From assembly GCF_000271305.1 (NCBI RefSeq), contig NZ_AKGD01000001.1, positions 1,984,001 to 2,048,000 of the forward strand: a stretch of 64,000 bases of DNA, in the 5' to 3' direction. Shown here piece by piece: positions 30,167-37,646 of the stretch. Every line of letters starts with the position of its first letter. Position 1 is the first letter of the stretch. A program made the translations under genes and the position numbers. The DNA is from Hydrocarboniphaga effusa AP103 (GTDB lineage: Bacteria; Pseudomonadota; Gammaproteobacteria; Nevskiales; Nevskiaceae). A model generated the notes under the pieces. It saw nothing but the letters and a program-made list of their open reading frames with translations, searched no databases and was not told where the DNA came from.

Positions 30167-30823
30167 ATGACCGAAGTCACGACCACCCCCAAATCCGCGA
30201 ATCGCGCCACGCTGACCGCCGCCAACTGGGCCGAAGCGGCGCTCGACGCCATCGCCGAGAACGGTATCGAGGCCGTTGCGGTCGAACCGCTGGCGCGCCG
30301 GCTCGGCGTGACCAAAGGCAGCTTCTACTGGCATTTCACGCACCGCGAGGCCCTGCTGCACGCCGCCCTCGAGCTGTGGGAGCGCCATGAAACCGCCGAT
30401 GCCATCGCACGCGCCGAAAGCGCGCCCGATGCGCGCGAGCGCATGCTCTCCCTGTTCCGCCAGCTGGCGAGCATGGACCGCCGCTCCGAGCGCGTGCTGC
30501 TCGCGCTGTCGGGCTCCGACAACGCCGCCGCGCGGGCCTGCGTGCAGCGCGTGACCGAGTGTTGGCGCGCCTACATCCAGGAAGGCTATCGCCTGCTCGG
30601 CTGCACCGAGGCCGAGGCCCGCTATTGGGCGACGCTCGCGCACTGCACGCACATCGGCACCGTGCGCATGCGCCGCGACAACCCGGACGCGCTGCCGACC
30701 GGCCCCGATTTCAACGACTACCTGCGCTTTCTGATCAAGACGCTGCTGCCGCGAGAGTTGCACGTCGACGGCCCGGGCTCGCTCAACGGCACGCATGCGC
30801 CGTCGGGCCAGGTTTCGGTCTGA
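30167..30823 (+). CDS. TetR/AcrR-family transcriptional regulator
   Basis: A 218-residue repressor-type protein. The N-terminal helix-turn-helix spans about residues 18-65 with AALDAIAENGIEAVAVEPLARRLGVTKGSFYWHFTHREALL, the classic TetR pattern. The C-terminal ligand-binding domain is variable and does not identify the effector. It lies 45 bases upstream of fadE on the same strand, so control of fatty-acid oxidation, with an acyl-CoA or fatty acid ligand, is plausible but inferred. It is not obviously PsrA. Confidence 0.88.
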   Translation: MTEVTTTPKSANRATLTAANWAEAALDAIAENGIEAVAVEPLARRLGVTKGSFYWHFTHREALLHAALELWERHETADAIARAESAPDARERMLSLFRQLASMDRRSERVLLALSGSDNAAARACVQRVTECWRAYIQEGYRLLGCTEAEARYWATLAHCTHIGTVRMRRDNPDALPTGPDFNDYLRFLIKTLLPRELHVDGPGSLNGTHAPSGQVSV

Positions 30824-30868
30824 GCGCAGGGAATCGACCCGGTTTTTTCCCTTCGTAAGGAGCATTCC

Positions 30869-33388
30869 ATGTCCTTCGTTATCGCTGTCGTAGCTGTCAT
30901 CGCCGTGGCCTGGGTTCTGGCCTTCGTCGGCGCTCCGCTGTGGTTGTGGACGGTGCTGTCTGCCTTGGCTTATGCGGCCGGGGTCGCGACCGGAAGTCTC
31001 GGTGCGATCGGCGCTGGCGTGCTCGGTGTTCCGCTCGCCGTGCTCGCGCTGCTCAACATCGTGCCGCTGCGCCGGGCGATCGTGACGCGACCGATCTTCG
31101 GCGCGTTCAAGAAAGTGCTTCCCGAGATGTCGTCCACCGAGCGCGAGGCGCTCGAGGCCGGCGATGTCTGGCTCGAGGCCGAAATGTTTCGCGGTCGGCC
31201 GGACTGGTCGCAGCTGCTGACCTTCAACTACACCAAGCTCACCGACGCCGAGCAGAGCTTCCTCGACAACGAGTGCGAAGAGCTCTGCAAGCTCGTCGAT
31301 GACTGGAAGGTGGAGTTCGAAGACAAGGATCTGCCGCCGGCCGCCTGGGCCTACATCAAGGAGAAGGGCTTCTTCTCCATGCTGATCAAGAAGGAATACG
31401 GTGGCCTTGGTTTTTCGGCCGCCGCGCAGTCCGCCGTGGTGACCAAGCTCGCCACGCGCAACATCTCGCTCGCGGTGACGGTGATGGTTCCGAACTCGCT
31501 CGGCCCGGGCGAGCTGCTGATGCACTACGGCACCGACGAGCAGAAGAAGAAGTGGCTGCCGGGCCTGGTCTCGGGCGAGGAGATTCCGTGCTTCGGCCTG
31601 ACCGGTCCCGAAGTCGGCTCCGACGCGACCGCGATGCCCGACTCGGGCGTGGTCTGCTATGGGGAGCACGAAGGCCAGCGCGTGCTCGGCATCAAGCTCA
31701 ACTTCTCGAAGCGCTACATCACGCTGGCCCCGGTGGCGACCGTGGTCGGACTGGCGTTCAACCTCAAGGACCCGCAGGGCCTGCTCGGCAAGCTCTTGAA
31801 TGGTGACGGGACCAAGAGCGATTACGGCATCACCTGCGCGCTGGTTCCGGCCAAGCACGAAGGCATCCAGATCGGTCGTCGCCACTTCCCGGGCGCGGCC
31901 TTCATGAACGGCCCGATCTTCGGCCGCGACGTCTTCATTCCGATCGACTGGGTCATCGGCGGCCCGGCGATGGCCGGCAAGGGCTGGCGCATGCTGGTCG
32001 AGTGCCTATCGGCCGGTCGCGGCATTTCGCTGCCGGCGCTGGCGACGGCCGGCGGTCAGGCCGCGTTCCGCATGACCGGCGCGTACAGCCGCGTGCGTCG
32101 CCAGTTCAAGATGGCGATCGGCAAGTTCGAAGGCGTGCAGGAAGCCACCGGCCGCATCGCCGGCAACGCCTACACGCTCGAGGCGATGCGCGTGCTGACC
32201 GCTTCGGCGGTCGATCACTGCGCGCCGTCGGTGGTGACCGCGATCGCCAAGTACCACATGACCGAGTTGCTGCGGAGATCGGTCACGGACGCGATGGACG
32301 TGCTGTCCGGCCGCGGTATCCAGCAGGGTCCGCGCAACCCGATCGCGACGGCCTACAAGGTGGTGCCGGTGGCGATCACGGTGGAAGGCGCGAACATTCT
32401 CACGCGCAACCTGATGATCTTCGGCCAGGGCGCGATCCGCTGCCACGAGTACGTGTTCCCGGAGATGGAAGCCGCGCGCGAGAACGATCTGGCGGCCTTC
32501 GACAAGCTGCTGTTCGGGCACGTGGGCTTCTCGATCAACCGCGGGGTGCGGGCCTTGACGCTGGGCCTGACGGGTTCGGCGCTCGCCAGGTCGCCGATGT
32601 CGGGTCCGATGGCGCCGTACTTCAAGCAGCTCGAACGCTTCTCGGCCGCGCTCGCGTTTTCGAGCGACGTGACCATGGGCGTGCTCGGCGGTGAGCTCAA
32701 GCGCAAGGAGCGCCTGTCGGCGCGCCTCGGCGACGTGCTCTCGCAGCTCTACATCGGCTGTGCGGTGATCAAGTTCTTCATCGAAAACGGCCAGAAGGCC
32801 GAGGAGCTCGATCACGCGCGCTGGGCGCTCGACAACTGCCTGTACGAAATAGCGAAGGCTTTCGAAGGCTTCTTCGACAACTTCCCGGCTCGCCCGATCG
32901 CCGCAGTGCTGCGACTGGCGGTATTCCCCCTCGGCAATCAATACAAGCCGGTGTCGGATCGCCTGAACCAGAAGCTGGCCGACGCCATGATGGAGCCGTC
33001 CGACTTGCGCGATCGCATGAGCCATCTGGTCTTCCGCAACGGCGGTGAGGGCGATGCAGTGGTCAAGCTCGAGCGTGCGTTCGAGCTGCTGCAGACCGCC
33101 GAAGCGCCGTATGCCAAGTTCTTCAAGGCGCTGTCGAAGGGCGAGTTTGCCGGTGGCGATACCGCTTCGCGGCTCCAGGAGGCGGTCGCTCGCGGCCTGC
33201 TGAACCCGCAGGAAGCCGCGCGGGTGGCCGAGTACGACGCCCTGCGCTATGAGGTGATCCTGACCGACGACTTCGCGCCCGAATACATCCAAGGCGACTT
33301 CAGCCAGGGTGATTCCGGCATCGGCGTCACCGAAGCCGAGCGCGCGAAGGTGCTCGAGTTCACCGGCGGTCGCAATCGCGTGGGCTGA
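30869..33388 (+). CDS. fadE: Acyl-CoA dehydrogenase FadE
   Basis: An 839-residue protein of the long FadE type. Two or three N-terminal hydrophobic helices (residues 1-70) precede the acyl-CoA dehydrogenase core, with EYGGLGFSAAAQSAVVTKLA, CFGLTGPEVGSDA and the C-terminal helical domain, followed by the extra DUF1974 region typical of enterobacterial FadE (815 residues). It catalyses the first step of beta-oxidation, reducing FAD. The ATG is preceded by AAGGAG. Downstream of a TetR gene and ended by a strong terminator, it is probably monocistronic or co-transcribed with tetR. Confidence 0.95.
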   Translation: MSFVIAVVAVIAVAWVLAFVGAPLWLWTVLSALAYAAGVATGSLGAIGAGVLGVPLAVLALLNIVPLRRAIVTRPIFGAFKKVLPEMSSTEREALEAGDVWLEAEMFRGRPDWSQLLTFNYTKLTDAEQSFLDNECEELCKLVDDWKVEFEDKDLPPAAWAYIKEKGFFSMLIKKEYGGLGFSAAAQSAVVTKLATRNISLAVTVMVPNSLGPGELLMHYGTDEQKKKWLPGLVSGEEIPCFGLTGPEVGSDATAMPDSGVVCYGEHEGQRVLGIKLNFSKRYITLAPVATVVGLAFNLKDPQGLLGKLLNGDGTKSDYGITCALVPAKHEGIQIGRRHFPGAAFMNGPIFGRDVFIPIDWVIGGPAMAGKGWRMLVECLSAGRGISLPALATAGGQAAFRMTGAYSRVRRQFKMAIGKFEGVQEATGRIAGNAYTLEAMRVLTASAVDHCAPSVVTAIAKYHMTELLRRSVTDAMDVLSGRGIQQGPRNPIATAYKVVPVAITVEGANILTRNLMIFGQGAIRCHEYVFPEMEAARENDLAAFDKLLFGHVGFSINRGVRALTLGLTGSALARSPMSGPMAPYFKQLERFSAALAFSSDVTMGVLGGELKRKERLSARLGDVLSQLYIGCAVIKFFIENGQKAEELDHARWALDNCLYEIAKAFEGFFDNFPARPIAAVLRLAVFPLGNQYKPVSDRLNQKLADAMMEPSDLRDRMSHLVFRNGGEGDAVVKLERAFELLQTAEAPYAKFFKALSKGEFAGGDTASRLQEAVARGLLNPQEAARVAEYDALRYEVILTDDFAPEYIQGDFSQGDSGIGVTEAERAKVLEFTGGRNRVG

Positions 33389-33411
33389 TCGGCCCGCGCG
33401 GTCCGTCATCC

Positions 33412-33438
33412 AAAAGGGCCGGAGTTTCCGGCCCTTTT
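33412..33438 (+). terminator. Rho-independent terminator of fadE
   Basis: AAAAGGGCCGGA and TCCGGCCCTTTT pair over 12 bp around GTT, 23 bases after the fadE stop, ending in a T-run on the plus strand. Confidence 0.9.
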
Positions 33439-33538
33439 CAATTCGGATCCTCATTCAGCTTCTAACACGCCCCGGCCCGTGCATGATCCCGTCCCGGGTT
33501 CTCGCCGATGGCCAAAGTCCGGTAGCCTAACGACCAAC

Positions 33539-34321
33539 ATGAACACTCGATCTCGCTGGCATTCGTGTCATCGCTGGCCTGCCCTGGCGGCCGGCTGCCT
33601 GAGTCTGCTGATGGCGATCCCGGCATCGGCGCTGTCGCCCGAGCTGCTGGTGTCAACGACCACGCAATACGAGGTCTATCGGGACAACAAGCAGCTCGGT
33701 GTCGGCAAGATCGAACTCAAGCCGGCCGGCACGCCGGATTGCTGGTCGTATAGCCAGGAAGCGTATCCGAGCGCCTGGCTGCGCTGGCTGTCGGGCGACA
33801 TCCTCGAACAGAGCCACGTCTGCGTCGTCGATGGTCAGCTGCGTCCGGTGGCCTACCGCTACAACCGCAGCGGCGTCGGCGCGAGCAAGGAGAACTTCTC
33901 GCTGCGGTTCGACTGGCCGAAAAAGGAAGTGGTCTACCAGAACGGCGACGTCAAGCCGCTGACAGACGGGATCGTCGATCGGCTGAGCATGCAACTGGTG
34001 CTGCGCGACTGGCTGCTCAGCGAGCAGGCCGCCACCGGCAAGGAGCCGATCGGCACCAAGGAAGTGAAGTTTGCCGACCGCAAGAAGATCGACAGCTACG
34101 TGTTCCAGATCAAGGCGCACGAAGAGGTGAAGACACCCGCCGGCACCTTCAAGACCACGCGTCTGGATCGCATCGACAACGACAAGCGCCGCGCGCAGTT
34201 CTGGCTGTCGCCCGACAACGGCTACATCGTCGTCAAGGCCGAGCAGCAGAAGGAGGACGATCCTCCGCTCAAGCTGCTGCTCAAGAAAATGCCGACCACG
34301 AGCCCGACGAACTCCAAGTAG
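33539..34321 (+). CDS. DUF3108-domain periplasmic protein
   Basis: A 260-residue exported protein. The ATG at 33539 gives a signal peptide (WPALAAGCLSLLMAIPASALS); a GTG 60 bases upstream would only add an unlikely charged extension. The mature part matches the DUF3108 pattern: an opening TTTQYEVYRDNKQLGVGKIEL, then YRYNRSGVGASKENFSLRFDWPKKEVVY, and the ending RRAQFWLSPDNGYIVVKAEQ. The fold is a beta-barrel-like sheet resembling lipid-binding LolA-type proteins; function is not established. It is separated from fadE by a terminator. Confidence 0.8.
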   Translation: MNTRSRWHSCHRWPALAAGCLSLLMAIPASALSPELLVSTTTQYEVYRDNKQLGVGKIELKPAGTPDCWSYSQEAYPSAWLRWLSGDILEQSHVCVVDGQLRPVAYRYNRSGVGASKENFSLRFDWPKKEVVYQNGDVKPLTDGIVDRLSMQLVLRDWLLSEQAATGKEPIGTKEVKFADRKKIDSYVFQIKAHEEVKTPAGTFKTTRLDRIDNDKRRAQFWLSPDNGYIVVKAEQQKEDDPPLKLLLKKMPTTSPTNSK

Positions 34322-34425
34322 GTTCGGCTGCCGTGGGCGGCGCCCGATAAGGAGCGTCGGGATCGGATCCAAGTGCGGAGATGCGCAGGCGGCGCCGCAG
34401 CCTGCGTCGGGAACTCGAGGCCAGC

Positions 34426-36072
34426 ATGGTGCACCACACACCCTTGATCGCCACCCTCTGCGCCGGCCTCGTGCTGGCGTTCATCCTCGGCTGGGTGGCG
34501 AGCCGCATCCGGCTGTCGCCGCTCGTGGGCTATCTGCTCGCGGGCATCATCATCGGCCCGTTCACGCCGGGCTACGTCGCCGACCAGGAACTGATTCCGC
34601 AGCTCGCCGAACTCGGCGTGATCCTGCTGATGTTCGGCGTCGGCCTGCATTTCTCGCTCGACGATCTACTGTCGGTCAAGCACATCGCCATTCCGGGTGC
34701 GCTCGCGCAGATCGCGGCCGCGACCGCGATGGGCGCGGTGATGGCCTGGCTGCTCGGCTGGGGCTGGGGCGCGGGCCTGGTGTTCGGACTGGCGCTATCG
34801 GTCGCGAGCACCGTGGTGCTGCTGCGCGCGCTCGAAGAGCGAAGGCTCGTCGAAACGCCGCGCGGCAAGATCGCGGTGGGCTGGCTGATCGTCGAGGACC
34901 TCGCGATGGTACTCGCGCTCGTGCTGCTGCCCGCGTTCGCGCATGGAACGCAGCAGGACGGCGGCAGCTTGCCGATCACCATCGCGATCACGCTCGGCAA
35001 GGTGGCGGCCTTCGTCGCCTTCATGCTGCTGGTCGGGCGGCGCGTGATTCCGGCGCTGCTCGAACGCGCGGCGCGCAGCGGATCGAAGGAATTGTTCACG
35101 CTGTCGGTGCTGTCGATCGCGCTCGGCGTAGCGTTCGGCTCGGCCATGCTGTTCGGCGTCTCGTTCGCGCTCGGCGCGTTCTTCGCCGGCATGGTGCTCA
35201 ACGAATCCGAGCTTTCGCACGATGCGGCGCGCGATTCGCTGCCGCTGCGCGATGCCTTCGCGGTGCTGTTCTTCGTCTCCGTCGGCATGCTGTTCGACCC
35301 GAGCATCCTCGTGCGCGAGCCGCTGCAGGTGCTGGCCACCTGCTTGATCATCGTCGCCGGCAAATCGCTGGCCGCGTTCGCGATCGTGCGCCTGTTCGGT
35401 CATCCGGCGACGGTCGCCAACACCATCGCCGTGAGCCTCGCGCAGATCGGCGAGTTCTCGTTCATCCTCGCGGCGATGGGCCTCGATCTGCAGCTCATCG
35501 AAAAGCCCGCGCAGGACTTGATCCTCGCCGGCGCGATCCTGTCGATCCTGCTCAATCCGCTGCTGTTCGTGCTGCTCGACCGGCGTGAGCAGAAGCTTGC
35601 GGTCGACCGGCCCAGGCCGATGGCGCCGCTGACCTGGCACAACCACATGGTGCTGATCGGCTTCGGCCGTGTCGGCTCGCTGATCGCCGACGGCCTGAAC
35701 GACAGTTCGCGCAACATCGTGGTGATCGAAACCCAGGACGTGCCGGCCGACAACGCGCGGGCGCGCGGCATTCCGGTGATCTACGGCAACGCGGTCGCGC
35801 CGGATCTGCTCAGCGCTGCGGGCATACAGCGCGCCGGCACCTTGCTGGTGGCCTCGCCGAACGTGCTCGAATCGGCGCGCATCATCAAGCTCGCACGCAA
35901 GCAGAAGCCCGACCTCTACATCATCGCGCGCGCGCATTCGGCGAGCGACGAGGCGTATCTGAAAAAGCGCGGCGCCAACGAAACCGTGATGGGCGAACGC
36001 GAGATCGCGCGTTGCATGGCCGCACTCGCGATGACCTCGCGAGTGCCGAGCCAAGCCGAAGACCTGACCTGA
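34426..36072 (+). CDS. ybaL: CPA2-family cation:proton antiporter with TrkA-N domain (YbaL-like)
   Basis: A 548-residue membrane protein. The opening MVHHTPLIATLCAGLVLAFILG and SPLVGYLLAGIIIGPFTPG closely resemble E. coli YbaL. About a dozen transmembrane helices fill residues 1-390, and a cytoplasmic RCK/TrkA-N Rossmann domain follows (HMVLIGFGRVGSLIADGL, residues about 405-530), likely sensing nucleotides. Members exchange K+ or Na+ for protons. The frame opens 45 bases earlier, but the arginine-rich extension looks artefactual, so I chose 34426. It converges on the aldehyde dehydrogenase gene with a four-base gap. Confidence 0.88.
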   Translation: MVHHTPLIATLCAGLVLAFILGWVASRIRLSPLVGYLLAGIIIGPFTPGYVADQELIPQLAELGVILLMFGVGLHFSLDDLLSVKHIAIPGALAQIAAATAMGAVMAWLLGWGWGAGLVFGLALSVASTVVLLRALEERRLVETPRGKIAVGWLIVEDLAMVLALVLLPAFAHGTQQDGGSLPITIAITLGKVAAFVAFMLLVGRRVIPALLERAARSGSKELFTLSVLSIALGVAFGSAMLFGVSFALGAFFAGMVLNESELSHDAARDSLPLRDAFAVLFFVSVGMLFDPSILVREPLQVLATCLIIVAGKSLAAFAIVRLFGHPATVANTIAVSLAQIGEFSFILAAMGLDLQLIEKPAQDLILAGAILSILLNPLLFVLLDRREQKLAVDRPRPMAPLTWHNHMVLIGFGRVGSLIADGLNDSSRNIVVIETQDVPADNARARGIPVIYGNAVAPDLLSAAGIQRAGTLLVASPNVLESARIIKLARKQKPDLYIIARAHSASDEAYLKKRGANETVMGEREIARCMAALAMTSRVPSQAEDLT

Positions 36073-36076
36073 GTCG

Positions 36077-37543
36077 TTAGACCAGCTTCATCAACAGCTC
36101 GCCGACCTTGCGCGTGAAATTCGTATACGGCGGATAGAACAGCGAAGCGAGCTGATAGCGATTGCGCACGATCGCGCGCTCGTGCGTAAACGCCTTGAAG
36201 CCGTAGAGGCCGTGCGCGTTGCCGATGCCCGAGTTGTTGACGCCACCGAACGGCAGCCGACCGTGCACGAACTGCACGACCGAATGATTGATGCAGGTTC
36301 CGCCGGCGCTCGTGCGCTGCAGCACCGAGCGGATCGTCGGCTCGTCCTTGCTCCAGATGTACAGCGCGAGCGGCTTGGGCTGCGCGTTGATCTCGGCGAT
36401 CACCGAGTCGAGTTTCGTATACCCCACGATCGGCAGCAGTGGCCCGAAGATCTCCTCGCTCATGATGCGGGCCTCGGGCGGAATGTTGGTCAGCAACGTG
36501 GGCGCGACGAAGCATTCGCTCTGCTCGACACTGCCGCCGCTCAGCACGAGCGCACCGCGCTGCGTGGCGTCTTCGAGCAAGCCGGCCACACGCTGCGTGT
36601 GGCGCTGGTTCACCACGCGGGCGAGATACGGCGAACTCATCTGCGCCTGCGCGGTTTCGCCGTACGAGCTCGCGAGCACTTCGCGGCAATGGCGGACGAA
36701 TTCGTCCTTCACGCTCTCGTGCACGAACACGTGATCGGGCGCGATGCAGGTCTGCCCGTTGTTGGTGTACTTGCCCCACAGGATGTTGCGCGCGGCGGCC
36801 TTGAGATCGGCGCTCGCATCAACGATGGTCGGCGACTTGCCGCCGAGTTCGAGCGTCACGCTCGTCAGGTGCTTGGCCGCGGCGGCCATGACGACTTTGC
36901 CGATCGCCGGGCTGCCGGTGAAGAAGATGTGATCGAACGGCAGTTCGAGCAGCGCGGTGGCGACGCTCGCATCGCCATCGAAGATCGCGACTTCGTCCTC
37001 GGAGAACAGCTCGCGCACGAGCTTGACCATCACCGCAGTCAAATGCGGCGTCATTTCCGACGGCTTGAGGATCACCGTGTTGCCGGCCGCGATCGCGGAA
37101 ACCAGCGGGCCGAACGTGAGGTTCACCGGGTAATTCCACGGCGACATGATCAGGCAGCGGCCCTTGGGTTCGTGCTGCACCCAGGCCTGGGTGCCGAACA
37201 TCATCATCGTCGGCGCCACGCGCTGCGGCTTCATCCAGCGCTTCAAGTGACGCAGCGCATCGTTGGCTTCGGCAACCACGGGCAGGATTTCGGTCAGGTC
37301 GACTTCGGCCGCGGGCTTCCTGAAATCACGCATGCCGGCTTCGTAGAACGCCGGCCGTGCATCGAGCACGGCCTGCTTGAGCCGGCGGATCTTCGAGGCG
37401 CGTTCCTCGCGCGTGGAGCTGCGCAGCCTCAGCGCGGTCTCGCGCTGGCGTTCGAATACGCGCTGGATGGACCGTGCGGTTTCGCTGGCATTCGCATCGG
37501 CCTGCGAGCCGGGCAGATACGATACGTTGGCATTGCTGGTCAT
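36077..37543 (-). CDS. Aldehyde dehydrogenase of the coniferyl/fatty aldehyde class
   Basis: A 488-residue NAD(P)-dependent aldehyde dehydrogenase. The cofactor and active-site motifs are SPWNYPVNLTFGPLVSAIAAGN, FTGSPAIGKVVMAAAAKHL, the general-base glutamate in VTLELGGKSPTIV and the catalytic cysteine in NNGQTCIAPDH. The compact length and a C-terminal hydrophobic stretch fit class 3-like enzymes that oxidise fatty or aromatic aldehydes. Its promoter region carries the same 19-bp element as alkB, so oxidation of alkane-derived aldehydes is a good inference. It is divergent from the sensor kinase gene. Confidence 0.9.
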   Translation of the reverse strand: MTSNANVSYLPGSQADANASETARSIQRVFERQRETALRLRSSTREERASKIRRLKQAVLDARPAFYEAGMRDFRKPAAEVDLTEILPVVAEANDALRHLKRWMKPQRVAPTMMMFGTQAWVQHEPKGRCLIMSPWNYPVNLTFGPLVSAIAAGNTVILKPSEMTPHLTAVMVKLVRELFSEDEVAIFDGDASVATALLELPFDHIFFTGSPAIGKVVMAAAAKHLTSVTLELGGKSPTIVDASADLKAAARNILWGKYTNNGQTCIAPDHVFVHESVKDEFVRHCREVLASSYGETAQAQMSSPYLARVVNQRHTQRVAGLLEDATQRGALVLSGGSVEQSECFVAPTLLTNIPPEARIMSEEIFGPLLPIVGYTKLDSVIAEINAQPKPLALYIWSKDEPTIRSVLQRTSAGGTCINHSVVQFVHGRLPFGGVNNSGIGNAHGLYGFKAFTHERAIVRNRYQLASLFYPPYTNFTRKVGELLMKLV

Positions 37544-37555
37544 GGTGACTCCGCG

Positions 37556-37574
37556 TAATCGAACGATCGGTCAA
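37556..37574 (-). promoter_or_regulatory. Operator-like element shared with the alkB promoter
   Basis: On the minus strand this reads TTGACCGATCGTTCGATTA; the alkB copy differs at only two positions. It lies between the predicted -10 and the aldehyde dehydrogenase ATG (13 bases from the start codon), where a bound protein would block transcription. Confidence 0.6.
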
Positions 37575-37586
37575 CAAGGAGCCATG

Positions 37587-37615
37587 AGTATAAATGCTCT
37601 ATGCAGCCGGGTCTG
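37587..37615 (-). promoter_or_regulatory. Candidate promoter of the aldehyde dehydrogenase gene
   Basis: Minus-strand TATACT (37592-37587) is a good -10, with CAGACC (37615-37610) 17 bases upstream as a moderate -35. Confidence 0.5.
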
Positions 37616-37646
37616 CTGTTGCGTCGCATGATGCCGATAACCCTCG

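Noticed and set aside
30125..31885. A long minus-strand frame opposite tetR and fadE
   Set aside because: Antisense shadow with no family sequence; the plus-strand genes are well supported.
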